64,000 nucleotides of DNA from Chitinophagaceae bacterium (GTDB lineage Bacteria; Bacteroidota; Bacteroidia; Chitinophagales; Chitinophagaceae): NCBI GenBank assembly GCA_004173355.1, contig SEAD01000009.1, positions 1 through 64,000 on the forward strand, given 5' to 3'. The notes under the pieces are model-generated. The model made no database searches and was not told where the DNA came from. It worked only from the letters and a program-made list of their open reading frames with translations. The position numbers and the translations under genes are program-made. Each line of letters opens with the position of its first letter. Position 1 is the stretch's first letter. This document shows, in pieces, positions 1-8,860 of the stretch.

Positions 1-860
1 GACATAATATTATGTAGGGTTTAAAAAAGGGATGGCAAAAATAGGGGAAATCTGCTTATGAACAAATTGTGGAAAACCGCTCAAATTCCCTGTATTTAAG
101 CGCTTGAGCGGATTCCGGACCATCAGTTCCTGGTGTTTTAATGGCCTTGTTTTATCCGTGTTTTATTTCCACCCCCATATTACAGCGTTTTTACTGGACG
201 TGCAACATTAATAAGCAGTTATCACCAGTTTTTCCGCAACCGCTCCTGTATATTATAGTAGGTACCTCCGGCAATCAATCGAACCTGTACTATACTTTTA
301 CCCATGAACCGGTGGTTTCGCTGCACCGGGACGGTGAAATCAACCGGATCATCCTGCTGGATACCCTTCGAATCCGGGGAAGCAAAATGATCCGGGCGAC
401 AAAACACCAGAACCTGAGCCGGTAAAAACCCCTACATTATGTTTTATACCCATCCGTTTGCCGTGAATTTCCACACAACGGGCTGTGCATATCACCCGAT
501 ACCTGTGGATAAGCGGCTGTGGAACGTTAACATGAAACAGCATTCATGGGCAGTAATTCACGTCGGGAGGAAATCCGGGACGATGCCGGTGCTGATCTTG
601 TAGTTTATCCGACCAGTATCCACATCCCCCCATTTGATTCGGACGCAGTTTCTGTTCCCAATGTTCCGTGCACATGGATGTGGATATACCGTCCTGATAC
701 AGCATGGACGGGAAAGATCGATGTGGATTAAACATGAAAAAATGTGAATACCGGGAAAACAATATTTTTGCAGCAGAAGTTTTCAACGAATCCACAGCTG
801 TAATAATAATAAGTTCTTTTTTATAAAATTGTATTAATACTATTAGTACTTAAGGGAAGG
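1..860. other. Candidate replication origin (DnaA-box cluster)
   Basis: This gene-free stretch has no credible coding frame; the track ORFs in it are short and overlap on both strands. It contains one perfect DnaA box (TGTGGATAA, 504-512) and several one- or two-mismatch boxes: TGTGGAAAA (68-76), ATTTCCACA (467-475), GTATCCACA (616-624), TGTGGATAT (679-687), TGTGGATTA (722-730) and GAATCCACA (788-796). They occur in both orientations and are densest at 500-800, directly before an AT-rich tract. Clustered DnaA boxes beside an AT-rich element are the usual architecture of a bacterial oriC. No dnaA or dnaN gene is visible, so the call rests on the box pattern. Three parS-like sites 20 kb away fit an origin-proximal location. 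Confidence 0.5.
797..852. other. AT-rich tract, possible DNA unwinding element
   Basis: Immediately after the last DnaA-box-like 9-mer, the sequence becomes almost pure A/T and includes the run TAATAATAATAA followed by TTTTTTATAAAATTG. It ends about 90 bases before the nadA start. In a bacterial origin this is where strand opening would be expected. It could also simply be an AT-rich nadA promoter. Confidence 0.4.
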
Positions 861-942
861 CAAAAAAATAAATTGTTTTGAAAAATTCAGGAAGCTGTTG
901 GAATATTGCCCTCTCGATAAAAGAGCGACAAACTCACGGCAC

Positions 943-1953
943 ATGAACACCCAATCTTTTTCCTCCGCTGTCTCGAATGTTGAATCAAAAGGTTTCCTCG
1001 ATATCGAGCTGGATCCGGAGCTGGATCTGTTTGCTGCTATCGAGCAGCTCAAAAAAGAAAAAAATGCGGTGGTACTGGCGCACTACTACCAGGAGCCGGA
1101 TATCCAGGACATTGCCGATTACATCGGCGACAGTCTTGGCCTCGCCCAGCAGGCGGAAAAAACCGAAGCAGACATGATCGTTTTTGCAGGCGTGCACTTC
1201 ATGGCGGAAACTGCCAAGATCCTCAACCCTGCCAAAAAAGTCGTCATACCGGATTTCAAGGCGGGTTGTTCACTGAGCGACAGCTGTCCGCCCCCGCTGT
1301 TCAAAACTTTTCGCGACCAGCATCCCGACCATGTGGTGGTAAGCTATATCAACTGCAGTGCCGGTATCAAGGCACTCAGCGATGTGATCGTGACCAGCAG
1401 CAATGCCAAGGTAATCGTGGAAAGTTTCCCGAAAGAGCAGAAAATTATTTTTGCACCGGATAAAAACCTGGGTGCCTGGATCAACAAGGTAACAGGTCGC
1501 AATATGTTGCTCTGGAACGGTGCCTGCCAGGTGCATGAAATCTTCAGCCAGGAAAAGATCAGCCGCCTGAAGATCCGCCATCCGAAAGCAAAACTGATTG
1601 CGCACCCGGAGTGTGAGGAACCTATCCTGAAAATGGCGGATTATATCGGTTCCACCACCGGATTGCTCAAGTTTTCCCAGACAGACGACAGCCAGGAATA
1701 TATAGTAGCAACCGAAACAGGCATCCTTCACCAGATGATTAAGGCAAATCCCTTCAAAACCTTCATACCTGCGCCACCGGATAACAGCTGTGCATGTAAT
1801 GACTGCCCGCACATGAAACGTAATACACTGGAGAAAATCTACCTGTGTATGAAATACGAAACGCCGGCAATTCACATGGATGAAACCCTGAGGCTGGCAG
1901 CCAGAAAACCGATCGACCGGATGCTCGAAATCAGCGCCCAGGCAGGTCTATAA
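943..1953 (+). CDS. nadA: Quinolinate synthase NadA
   Basis: NadA condenses iminoaspartate with dihydroxyacetone phosphate to quinolinate in de novo NAD synthesis, using a [4Fe-4S] cluster. The 336-residue product has the expected cluster cysteines in GCSLSD (C109), NGACQVH (C195) and the CACNDCPHM motif (C283-C288), and the substrate-binding segments LAHYYQ and HPEC. I chose the ATG at 943 because the 15 extra residues of the longer ORF (from 898) do not look like NadA. The partner nadB and nadC genes are not in the window, but nadD lies at 21.9 kb. The gene starts about 90 bases after the candidate origin. Confidence 0.95.
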   Translation: MNTQSFSSAVSNVESKGFLDIELDPELDLFAAIEQLKKEKNAVVLAHYYQEPDIQDIADYIGDSLGLAQQAEKTEADMIVFAGVHFMAETAKILNPAKKVVIPDFKAGCSLSDSCPPPLFKTFRDQHPDHVVVSYINCSAGIKALSDVIVTSSNAKVIVESFPKEQKIIFAPDKNLGAWINKVTGRNMLLWNGACQVHEIFSQEKISRLKIRHPKAKLIAHPECEEPILKMADYIGSTTGLLKFSQTDDSQEYIVATETGILHQMIKANPFKTFIPAPPDNSCACNDCPHMKRNTLEKIYLCMKYETPAIHMDETLRLAARKPIDRMLEISAQAGL

Positions 1954-1963
1954 ATTACCGCTT

Positions 1964-3661
1964 TTGAAACAGTACAGTATCAATCTCGAAACGGGGAATT
2001 CCATTCAGTACCTGCTTGGCTTTCTCTGCCTTTTTGTATATGCCGGTGCCCTGTTCTTCCCGCTGATGGATAAAGATGCGGCGCACCATGCCAATATAGC
2101 CTTGCACATGCTGGAGCATAACGATTACGCCAGCCTGGTTGACCGCGAAACTGATTACCTCGACAAACCGCATTTCCTTTTCTGGAGTTCAGCACTCAGT
2201 TTTAAAATTTTCGGGATCAATACCTTTGCACACCGCCTTCCTGCGGTCATCTTCGCACTGGTAACCATTATCAGTACCTACCGGCTCACACTGCATCTTT
2301 CCAACAGGACAACAGCAAAAATCGCTGCGCTCATCCTTGCCACCGCGGAAGGTTTTATCCTTTCCATCAATGACGCAAGGATGGAGACACCACTGGCTGC
2401 GGGAATCATTTTCGGACTCTGGCATCTTATTGTTTACATCGACCGCAATAAACTGGTTAACCTCCTTCTAGCCGCCCTCGGTGCGGCAATTGCATTTTCC
2501 ACCAAAGGCTGGATTGGTGTGATGATCACTTTTGCTGCGGCTTTTTTTTACATCCTTACAACAGTGAAATGGAGAGTCTTGCTGTTGCCAAAAACCTGGT
2601 TATTCATTCCGCTGTTTTTTCTTTTTATTTCACCGGTTTTATATGCCTACTACCTCCAGTATGACCTGCATCCGGAAAAGAATATCCGGGGTATGACCAA
2701 TATTTCAGGTGTGAAATTTATACTGTGGGACCAGAACTTTGAACGGTTTAAAGGGGATAGCTTCAACAAGGGTGGGCGCAACAGCAGTGTGTTTTTCCTG
2801 TACCATACTTTCCTCTGGGCCTTTTTCCCATGGTGTATTGCTGCATACCTTGGTCTGTTCTACTGGCTGAAGCGGATGATAGTCCGGAAGAAATGGAACA
2901 ATCCGTTCAACTTCGCCGCGCTTGCATTTGGCTTCGTGCTCTTCACCATTTCTTTTTCGAAGTTCAAGATGCCGCATTATATATTCATGCTGCTGCCGCT
3001 CGCCGCGGTGTTCACTGCCCCTTACCTGCGACTGGTGCTTTCCTATCGCAGGACGGCCAGGTTCTTTTTTATTCTCCACCTGGTGATAGCCATCCTGGTA
3101 ATTCCGGCCACACTGATCCTTAACTATTATTTTTTCCAGCCGCTGAACTGGTTTGTCCAGGTACTGGGCCCCGTTGCCATAGTATGGTTTGTTGTTTTCC
3201 TGGTAAGAAAATACCAGCCGCGCCCGCTGAAAGTCCTGTTCATCGGAGCTTTCTCGTTGGTGCTCTTCAACTTTTTCCTCAATTATAACTTCTTCCCCAA
3301 TCTCTTCAGGTACCAGGGGGGAAATGAGCTGGTGAAAGTGATGGAGGATAAAAAGATTAATATCCCTGACAGGGAAATCATCCTGCTGGACAACAATGCA
3401 CACAGTTTTGATTTTTACCGGAAGGCCAATCACCATATTGCAGATCCGTTGCTGATGAAGGAACAGTATGATTCGCTGAAGTCCTATGTGTTCCTGATCA
3501 ATACCCCGGTAGCCGGGCAGCTCATCCGCGATGGATTCCGTATTGATACCATTGCCAGCCATCCGGATTACAATGTGTCAACCATGAAGTTGAAATTCCT
3601 GAATCCTTCCACCCGGATTACAAAAGTGGATACACTGATGCTGGGTCGCCTCATCCGTTGA
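1964..3661 (+). CDS. GT83/ArnT-like membrane glycosyltransferase
   Basis: This is a polytopic GT-C enzyme of the ArnT/PMT type, which transfers sugars from polyprenyl-phosphate donors to lipid or protein acceptors on the periplasmic side. The 565-residue protein has a first transmembrane helix at about 16-34, an acidic first-loop motif (MDKDAAHHA, residues 35-43) and DKPHFLFW (67-74), matching the catalytic-loop Asp and KPPLxYW-like motif of the family. About ten more hydrophobic segments follow, then a soluble C-terminal domain from about 455. The only upstream start is TTG at 1964, ten bases after nadA; the first ATG would remove the first membrane helix. Whether the acceptor is lipid A, another lipid or protein is not visible. 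Confidence 0.8.
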   Translation: MKQYSINLETGNSIQYLLGFLCLFVYAGALFFPLMDKDAAHHANIALHMLEHNDYASLVDRETDYLDKPHFLFWSSALSFKIFGINTFAHRLPAVIFALVTIISTYRLTLHLSNRTTAKIAALILATAEGFILSINDARMETPLAAGIIFGLWHLIVYIDRNKLVNLLLAALGAAIAFSTKGWIGVMITFAAAFFYILTTVKWRVLLLPKTWLFIPLFFLFISPVLYAYYLQYDLHPEKNIRGMTNISGVKFILWDQNFERFKGDSFNKGGRNSSVFFLYHTFLWAFFPWCIAAYLGLFYWLKRMIVRKKWNNPFNFAALAFGFVLFTISFSKFKMPHYIFMLLPLAAVFTAPYLRLVLSYRRTARFFFILHLVIAILVIPATLILNYYFFQPLNWFVQVLGPVAIVWFVVFLVRKYQPRPLKVLFIGAFSLVLFNFFLNYNFFPNLFRYQGGNELVKVMEDKKINIPDREIILLDNNAHSFDFYRKANHHIADPLLMKEQYDSLKSYVFLINTPVAGQLIRDGFRIDTIASHPDYNVSTMKLKFLNPSTRITKVDTLMLGRLIR

Positions 3662-3668
3662 GACCGGG

Positions 3669-4337
3669 TTATTTTTTCCGGTCAAAAATCCTTTTGTTGA
3701 CAGGATATAAGACAATGAGGAAAAAGAGCAGCGCTATACCAGCTTCCAGTATTTCGGCGCGTTTTCCGTGACGCATGGTTTCTGTCAGGACATATAGTAC
3801 GCCGATAGAAACGATCTGGTACAGGCGGGCTATCATGATCCCGCTGCGGTCCACAAATGCCTTGAATTTCTCGTTGCGCTGGTAGAGCAGCGGGAAGGCC
3901 AGCAGGTAGACGGCCAGTGCGATAGAGAGACCGATTGAAAAGATAATTTTGTTCAGTTTCTCCCCACCTACGATCAGGTTGTGGAAGTTTGTTTCGCCCT
4001 GCGCATTATTCTCGATAAAAAATTCAGAACTCCTGATTCCCAGTATCCGCTGTCCCCAGGAGATTTCCTCACCAGCTGCTGCAAACATCAGCATTCCAAG
4101 ACCAAGCACCACCGTCAGGAACCACCACGAACGTTCTTTGCGTAACCGGAAGAACCTGGCTACACAAACGCCTGAGCCCATGAGCAATCCCAATACGGTC
4201 AGCCATTCCACCGTTCCATCCTCTTCCGTATAAATGATCCAGCTATCGAGATCTGTATAGAACAACACAATGCCAGCCGCTACAATAACCGCGACAAGCC
4301 CCAGGATTATTTTTTCTGTACCCGATAATTTATTCAT
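3669..4337 (-). CDS. Conserved membrane protein with EEISWGQR motif
   Basis: This is a 222-residue protein with about six transmembrane segments. Its conspicuous motif AAGEEISWGQRILGI (residues 87-101) is followed by an Asn/Glu/His-rich loop (NNAQGETNFHN, 110-120). The charged motif between membrane helices suggests a catalytic or metal-binding site. I recognise it as a widespread uncharacterised type but know no function. It converges on the GT83-like gene, with stop codons only a few bases apart, so co-transcription is excluded although a functional link is possible. Confidence 0.7.
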   Translation of the reverse strand: MNKLSGTEKIILGLVAVIVAAGIVLFYTDLDSWIIYTEEDGTVEWLTVLGLLMGSGVCVARFFRLRKERSWWFLTVVLGLGMLMFAAAGEEISWGQRILGIRSSEFFIENNAQGETNFHNLIVGGEKLNKIIFSIGLSIALAVYLLAFPLLYQRNEKFKAFVDRSGIMIARLYQIVSIGVLYVLTETMRHGKRAEILEAGIALLFFLIVLYPVNKRIFDRKK

Positions 4338-4375
4338 GTTAATGGTATTGAGGATACAAAGATCAGTGGTTGTGT

Positions 4376-5524
4376 TTAAAGAAGAAGGAGTTTTTCAACA
4401 GCTGCGTCGATGGTTTCCTGTTTCTTGGCGAAACAAAACCGGATCACCTGGTTATCTGTTCCTTCTTTGTAAAATGCGGATACAGGGATGGTTGCAACTT
4501 TGTTTTCCATCGTCAGCCGCGTGGCAAATCCCGTATCATTTTCCCTGCTGATCCTGTGGTACTTTGCACAGATGAAATAGGATCCGTAACTGTGGAGAAG
4601 ATCAAATTTTGTAGCTGCCATACTCCGGATGAAGTAGTCCCTTTTTTCCTGCAGGAAGTTGCCCAGCCCGAGATAAGTTTCCCCATCCCTGATAAATGTT
4701 GCCAGTGCTACCTGTGAGGGGGTATGACAGGAAAAACAATTGTACTGGTGTACTTTCCGGAATTCAGCCATCAGCGCGGCATTGCTGATGCAGTAGCCGA
4801 GCTTCCAACCGGTGCAGTGATATACCTTGCCAAATGAGAAACACACGAAGGCCCGTTCCATGAGGTCAGGGTATTTCAATATGCTTTCATGTTGTACCCC
4901 GTCAAAGATCAGGTGTTCATAAACCTCATCACTCAGGATCAGGATCTGCGTGTCTTTTACAACCTTCCTCAGTTCCTGTATATCCGTTTCACGTAACACT
5001 GCACCGGTGGGGTTGTGCGGACTGTTGATCATGATCATTCGGGTACGTGACGTTACCGATGCGCGGACCAGTTGCCAGTCGATCGAATAATCCGGATAAC
5101 GCAGCGGTAAGCGTACTGCTACTGCCCCGTTTATTTCAATATTTGGTATGTAACTGTCGTATGCCGGTTCAAATACAATCACTTCATCGCCTGGCTGCAG
5201 CACGGTAGTCAGTGCGGTATAGATTGCATAGGTACCTCCCGGTGTGATGGTAATGTCGGTTCCCGGATGGATCTCTGCACCATACAGTTTACCTGCTTTT
5301 TCTGCAATGGCTTCCCGCAGCGGCATGTAGCCCTGCATTGGTACATACTGGTTGTATCCGTCACGCATTGCCTTGTCGACAAGACTGGTGAGCTCCGCAT
5401 TCATGGGGTAATCGGGAAAACCCTGACCCAGGTTGACAGCGTGGTGTTCAGCGGCCAGTCCGCTCATCACGGTGAAAATCGTAGTGCCTACCTCCGGCAA
5501 CTTTGACTGTATGGATGGTATCAT
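4376..5524 (-). CDS. Class I/II aminotransferase, methionine/aromatic type (YbdL-like)
   Basis: This is a PLP-dependent fold-type I aminotransferase of 382 residues. It resembles the YbdL/kynurenine aminotransferase group that transaminates methionine, glutamine or aromatic amino acids. Visible landmarks are the N-terminal GQGFPDYP (33-40), NPTG with its PLP-contacting Asn (171), SDEVYEHL (198-205), the Schiff-base lysine in SFGKVYHCTGW (K233), and a C-terminal IRFCF with the substrate-carboxylate Arg. The start codon overlaps the upstream yjbR-like stop in an ATGA arrangement, so it is the last gene of the kdsD-manC operon. The exact substrate cannot be fixed from sequence. Confidence 0.9.
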   Translation of the reverse strand: MIPSIQSKLPEVGTTIFTVMSGLAAEHHAVNLGQGFPDYPMNAELTSLVDKAMRDGYNQYVPMQGYMPLREAIAEKAGKLYGAEIHPGTDITITPGGTYAIYTALTTVLQPGDEVIVFEPAYDSYIPNIEINGAVAVRLPLRYPDYSIDWQLVRASVTSRTRMIMINSPHNPTGAVLRETDIQELRKVVKDTQILILSDEVYEHLIFDGVQHESILKYPDLMERAFVCFSFGKVYHCTGWKLGYCISNAALMAEFRKVHQYNCFSCHTPSQVALATFIRDGETYLGLGNFLQEKRDYFIRSMAATKFDLLHSYGSYFICAKYHRISRENDTGFATRLTMENKVATIPVSAFYKEGTDNQVIRFCFAKKQETIDAAVEKLLLL

Positions 5525-5868
5525 GGTTTCTTTTTGCGGGGTATTTTCTGGCTTCCTGCCACGAGTTCATATGAGTGGTCGATCCATTCGCGAAGCAGGC
5601 TGTCGGGCACGGACCCATCAGCCACTACTGTGTTCCAGTGTTTTTTGTTCATATGGTAGCCGGGTACTACGGTTGGGTATTCTTCCCTCAGCTCAATTGC
5701 TTTCTGCGGGTCACATTTGACATTGAAACTCAGTCCTTCACTTTCCAGTCCGACCAGCAGGTATATTTTTGCATGGACTTTAAACACCAGGGTGTCCGGG
5801 CCGAAAGGCAGTTCCTCCGTTGTACCGGGTTTTGACAGGCAGTAGTCGCGAAGCGATTCAATATGCAT
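5521..5868 (-). CDS. MmcQ/YjbR family protein
   Basis: This is a 115-residue member of the YjbR/MmcQ family, with the typical N-terminus (MHIESLRDYCLSKPGTTEE), a central FNVKCDPQKA segment and the GYHMNKKHWNTV motif. The family has a CyaY-like fold and is often annotated as DNA-binding, but no activity is firmly established. I chose the ATG at 5868 because the longer ORF (5913) only adds residues from the neighbouring exonuclease gene. The gene begins inside the 3' end of the exonuclease (11-base overlap) and overlaps the aminotransferase start by four bases. Confidence 0.85.
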   Translation of the reverse strand: MHIESLRDYCLSKPGTTEELPFGPDTLVFKVHAKIYLLVGLESEGLSFNVKCDPQKAIELREEYPTVVPGYHMNKKHWNTVVADGSVPDSLLREWIDHSYELVAGSQKIPRKKKP

Positions 5869-6442
5869 GTTTACCGTCGATATCATCTTTCGGGGTGGGC
5901 ACACCCAGGGCATGGGCGAGCAGGTTAAGTGAGGTGAAATTTTTATACTCCCCGAATTTCCAGAGGTCCATGGTATCGATATGACTGATCTCCCAGGGTT
6001 TTTTACCTGCGGTATCCAGGATTGGGGGGATAGGTATCTGGTTAATCATCATCCTGCGGCAGAGGTAGGGAAAGTCAAAGTTTTTTCCGTTGTGGGCACA
6101 AAGGTATTTCTGTTCCGGTAGTGACCATTTTACCAGCATGTCATTGAAGTCCCGCAGCAGCCTGACTTCATCATTTCCGCTGAACGATTTGATCACTATT
6201 TTCCTGGCTGGTGCCACTCCCTGTATCACGCCGCAACTGATACAGATGATCTGTCCGAATTCGGCATAGATTCCTGCATTCGGATAAACCGTTTCTACGG
6301 TCTCATCTTCTTTCCCACGTACCAGTTGCTGGGCTTTATGGTCCCAGAGTTTTTTCCATTCCTCCGGTACTTCATCGTATGATGCGTATTGGGGCACCGT
6401 TTCGATGTCGAGAAAAAGAATATTACTCAGTGGGTAGCCCAA
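5858..6442 (-). CDS. PolB-like 3'-5' exonuclease, C-terminally truncated
   Basis: This is a DEDD-superfamily exonuclease related to the proofreading domain of B-family polymerases. The 194-residue product has the Exo I motif FLDIETVPQ (10-18) and the Exo II motif CAHNGKNFDFPYLCRR, and runs through SLNLLAHALGVPTPKDDIDG. In the family as I know it, about 40-50 more residues follow here, with the Exo III motif (Y...KDV) that supplies the last catalytic aspartate. In this window the frame stops after KHAY, and those last codons are the beginning of the yjbR-like gene. The gene therefore looks 3'-truncated by a deletion and may be inactive or need a partner. It sits 3 bases after manC in the operon. 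Confidence 0.75.
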   Translation of the reverse strand: MGYPLSNILFLDIETVPQYASYDEVPEEWKKLWDHKAQQLVRGKEDETVETVYPNAGIYAEFGQIICISCGVIQGVAPARKIVIKSFSGNDEVRLLRDFNDMLVKWSLPEQKYLCAHNGKNFDFPYLCRRMMINQIPIPPILDTAGKKPWEISHIDTMDLWKFGEYKNFTSLNLLAHALGVPTPKDDIDGKHAY

Positions 6443-6444
6443 AC

Positions 6445-7527
6445 TTAAAGGTGTTTATCTCCTTTGTTCCTTTTTACTTCCGCTACATACTCCTTGATGT
6501 CCTGTTCCTTTTCTTTCTGGCAGATCATGAGTACATCCTTGGTATCAACGACGATATAGTTCTGCAACCCCTGGAGCAATACCAGTTTCTGGTCGGGCAC
6601 ATGCACCATGCAGTTCCCGGCATCGATCACGATTACATTATCCCCAGCCACAGCATTGCTGAAATAATCTTTCTCCATATTTTCCCAAGCACTGTTCCAG
6701 GTGCCAAGGTCGCTCCACTCAAAACTTGCGGGGATCACATATACATTCTCCGCCTGTTCCATGATGCCGAAATCAATGGAGATATTGGTGCACTGCGGAT
6801 AGATGCGGTCTATGGCCGTACGTTCTTCCGGGGTATTGAACTTGTCTTTTTCCGCTGCGAAAACTTCGTACATCTCAGGCAGGAATTTCTCGAAGGCATG
6901 GATAATGTTTTTCACCTTCCAGGTAAATATCCCGGCATTCCAGAGGAAATCGCCGCTGGCGATAAAGGTTTTCGCCAGTTCCACATTTGGTTTTTCGGTG
7001 AATGTTTTCACCTTGAAAACATTGGGTGCGGCTTCCGGCAGCTCATGCTGGATATAACCATATCCTGTGTTGGGATGTGTTGGTTTGATACCGATAGTTA
7101 CCAGTGCATTGATATGGTCAACAAAATTGAATGCATTGGTTGCCGTCTTCACGAAGTTTTCCGGATCCAGGATCAGGTGATCTGCCGGCGCGGCAATCAT
7201 AAGGGCGTCCGGGTCTTTCTGCATCAGCTTGAAAGCAATATATGCAATACAGGGTGCTGTGTTTTTCCTCGACGGCTCCGCAAGGATATTATCCAGCGGT
7301 GTCTCGGTCAGCTGTTCCTGCACGGTCTTTACATATTCGTGCGAGGTAATAATATAGATATTTTCAACCGGGACAAGTTTTTTGTATCGGTCAAAGGTCT
7401 GCTGGATCAGCGTTTTACCCGTGCCCAGGATATCCAGGAACTGCTTCGGGTGGTTACTGCGGCTGATTGGCCAGAAACGGCTTCCGATTCCTCCGGCCAT
7501 AATGGCCACGTAGTGATGTTTGTTCAT
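6445..7527 (-). CDS. manC: Mannose-1-phosphate guanylyltransferase
   Basis: The enzyme makes GDP-mannose from mannose 1-phosphate and GTP, feeding capsule, O-antigen and glycan synthesis. The 360-residue protein has the nucleotidyltransferase signature AGGIGSRFWPISR followed by HPKQFLD, the PADHLI metal/nucleotide motif, GYGYIQ, FTEKP with its sugar-phosphate lysine, and WNAGIF. Its length matches the monofunctional type without a fused isomerase domain. It lies between kdsD and the exonuclease in a compact minus-strand operon. Confidence 0.92.
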   Translation of the reverse strand: MNKHHYVAIMAGGIGSRFWPISRSNHPKQFLDILGTGKTLIQQTFDRYKKLVPVENIYIITSHEYVKTVQEQLTETPLDNILAEPSRKNTAPCIAYIAFKLMQKDPDALMIAAPADHLILDPENFVKTATNAFNFVDHINALVTIGIKPTHPNTGYGYIQHELPEAAPNVFKVKTFTEKPNVELAKTFIASGDFLWNAGIFTWKVKNIIHAFEKFLPEMYEVFAAEKDKFNTPEERTAIDRIYPQCTNISIDFGIMEQAENVYVIPASFEWSDLGTWNSAWENMEKDYFSNAVAGDNVIVIDAGNCMVHVPDQKLVLLQGLQNYIVVDTKDVLMICQKEKEQDIKEYVAEVKRNKGDKHL

Positions 7528-7560
7528 AATAAATGGTCGGTCCCAGTTGATATATGTTGA

Positions 7561-8526
7561 TTAAATCAATCCTTCCCTGATCAGGTCGTGCAGGTGTATG
7601 ACACCCAGGTATTTTCCATTACCCACCACGGCCAGTTGTGTGATTTCGTATTTGCGGAGCAGGTCCAGTGCCTCCACAGCCAGTTGTTCGGCCTCGATCG
7701 TTTTTGGTCCGGCGGTCATGATGTCCGCAGCCGTTATCCATTCGTCAATCTTTGTACTTTTCGTGAGCATCCTCCGGAGATCACCATCGGTAATAATGCC
7801 CAGCAGCTGTTCCTGTTCGTCCACCACCGCAGTCATACCCAGTCTCTTTTTTGACATTTCGAGTATGACTTCCGTGAGTCCTGCGTCGCGGCTGACCTTT
7901 GGTTGCTCGTTGCCGGGATACAGGTCCGCTACCCGGAGGTAGAGTTTTTTTCCAAGCGTGCCCCCTGGATGGAATTTGGCAAAATCATCCGAATGGAACC
8001 CTTTCAGTTCCATCAGGCAGATTGCCAGAGCATCACCCATCACCAGCTGTGCGGTAGTACTGCTGGTCGGGGCCAGGTTGTTCGGACAGGCCTCCTGGTC
8101 AACCGTGGTGTTCAACACAATCCCGCAGTTCTTCGCCAGGTAAGAGGCGGTGTTCCCGACAATCCCGATCAGGAGGTTCCCGAAGTTGCGGATCAGCGGA
8201 ATCAGTACTTTGATCTCCGGACTTTCCCCGCTCTTACTCAGTATCATCACGATATCATCCGTTTGCACCATGCCCAGGTCGCCATGGATGGCGTCGGCGG
8301 CATGCATAAAAATGGCCGGTGTGCCGGTAGAGTTCAGGGTTGCCACTATTTTCTGGGCAATAACCGCGCTTTTTCCGATACCGCTGACCACAATCCGGCC
8401 CCTGCAGGTAGCAATGGCCTGTACGGCTTTTTCAAAACTGTCGTCTATGTAACGGACAAGACCTGCTACAGACCTGGCTTCCAGCTCTATAGTCCGTTTT
8501 GCAATATGTAGGATGTCCGTTGCCAT
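7561..8526 (-). CDS. kdsD: Arabinose-5-phosphate isomerase (KdsD/KpsF)
   Basis: KdsD interconverts ribulose 5-phosphate and arabinose 5-phosphate, the first step towards Kdo for lipopolysaccharide. The roughly 321-residue protein has an N-terminal SIS domain (GIGKSAVIAQKIVATLNSTG; MHAADAIHGDLGM; LSKSGESPE) and two C-terminal CBS domains (GIITDGDLRRM in the first). I chose the ATG at 8526; an upstream in-frame TTG at 8538 is possible. It is the first gene of a five-gene operon ending at 4376. A minus-strand TAATTTTG element (8543-8536) lies just upstream. Confidence 0.9.
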   Translation of the reverse strand: MATDILHIAKRTIELEARSVAGLVRYIDDSFEKAVQAIATCRGRIVVSGIGKSAVIAQKIVATLNSTGTPAIFMHAADAIHGDLGMVQTDDIVMILSKSGESPEIKVLIPLIRNFGNLLIGIVGNTASYLAKNCGIVLNTTVDQEACPNNLAPTSSTTAQLVMGDALAICLMELKGFHSDDFAKFHPGGTLGKKLYLRVADLYPGNEQPKVSRDAGLTEVILEMSKKRLGMTAVVDEQEQLLGIITDGDLRRMLTKSTKIDEWITAADIMTAGPKTIEAEQLAVEALDLLRKYEITQLAVVGNGKYLGVIHLHDLIREGLI

Positions 8527-8535
8527 TGACTGCCG

Positions 8536-8573
8536 CAAAATTAGAGGTTTGGGCCGAACTAACCGCCCGGTTA
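8536..8573 (-). promoter_or_regulatory. Candidate kdsD-operon promoter with palindrome
   Basis: On the minus strand TAATTTTG (8543-8536) matches the Bacteroidota -7 consensus TAnnTTTG and lies about ten bases before the kdsD ATG, implying a very short leader. The perfect palindrome TAACCGCCCGGTTA (8560-8573) sits where the -33 contact would fall, so it could be an operator. No canonical -33 TTG is clear. Confidence 0.35.
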
Positions 8574-8860
8574 ATACACCGCAATTTTAACGGTTTTACA
8601 CTATGAGAATCCGCCGCGCCGGTGTAAATTCGCGCCACTTCAGGGAACGGTGTGTCTGGGTTATAAATTTCAATGGTCATTTTCGCCCTCCTAAGGGCCC
8701 ATCATTTATTCCTCATTTTTTTAAAGGGTAAACACCTAATCTCCTGTGAGTTGGCTTGCCGTCTGTAAAAAAACAAGGTTCTAACTGCGTTCCCGCGTTG
8801 AAATTTGACTATCTTATTAACGATAGCAAGATTTATTGTGGGAAGGAAATAACTCGATTA
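8574..8860. other. Divergent intergenic region between kdsD and recQ
   Basis: About 290 bases separate the kdsD promoter region from the recQ start. Short track ORFs here are frame extensions of the neighbours. I see no RNA gene or clear repeat. The recQ promoter is not obvious; TATCTTAT near 8811 is only a weak -7 candidate. Confidence 0.4.

Noticed and set aside
797-812. DnaA-trio elements in the TAATAATAATAA run.
   Set aside because: In the expected strand polarity the trinucleotides do not match the 3'-(G/A)A(T/A)-5' pattern beside the nearest DnaA box, so I only call the tract AT-rich.
898-942. A 15-residue N-terminal extension of nadA.
   Set aside because: The ATG at 943 begins the sequence that resembles NadA; the extension is probably non-coding leader.
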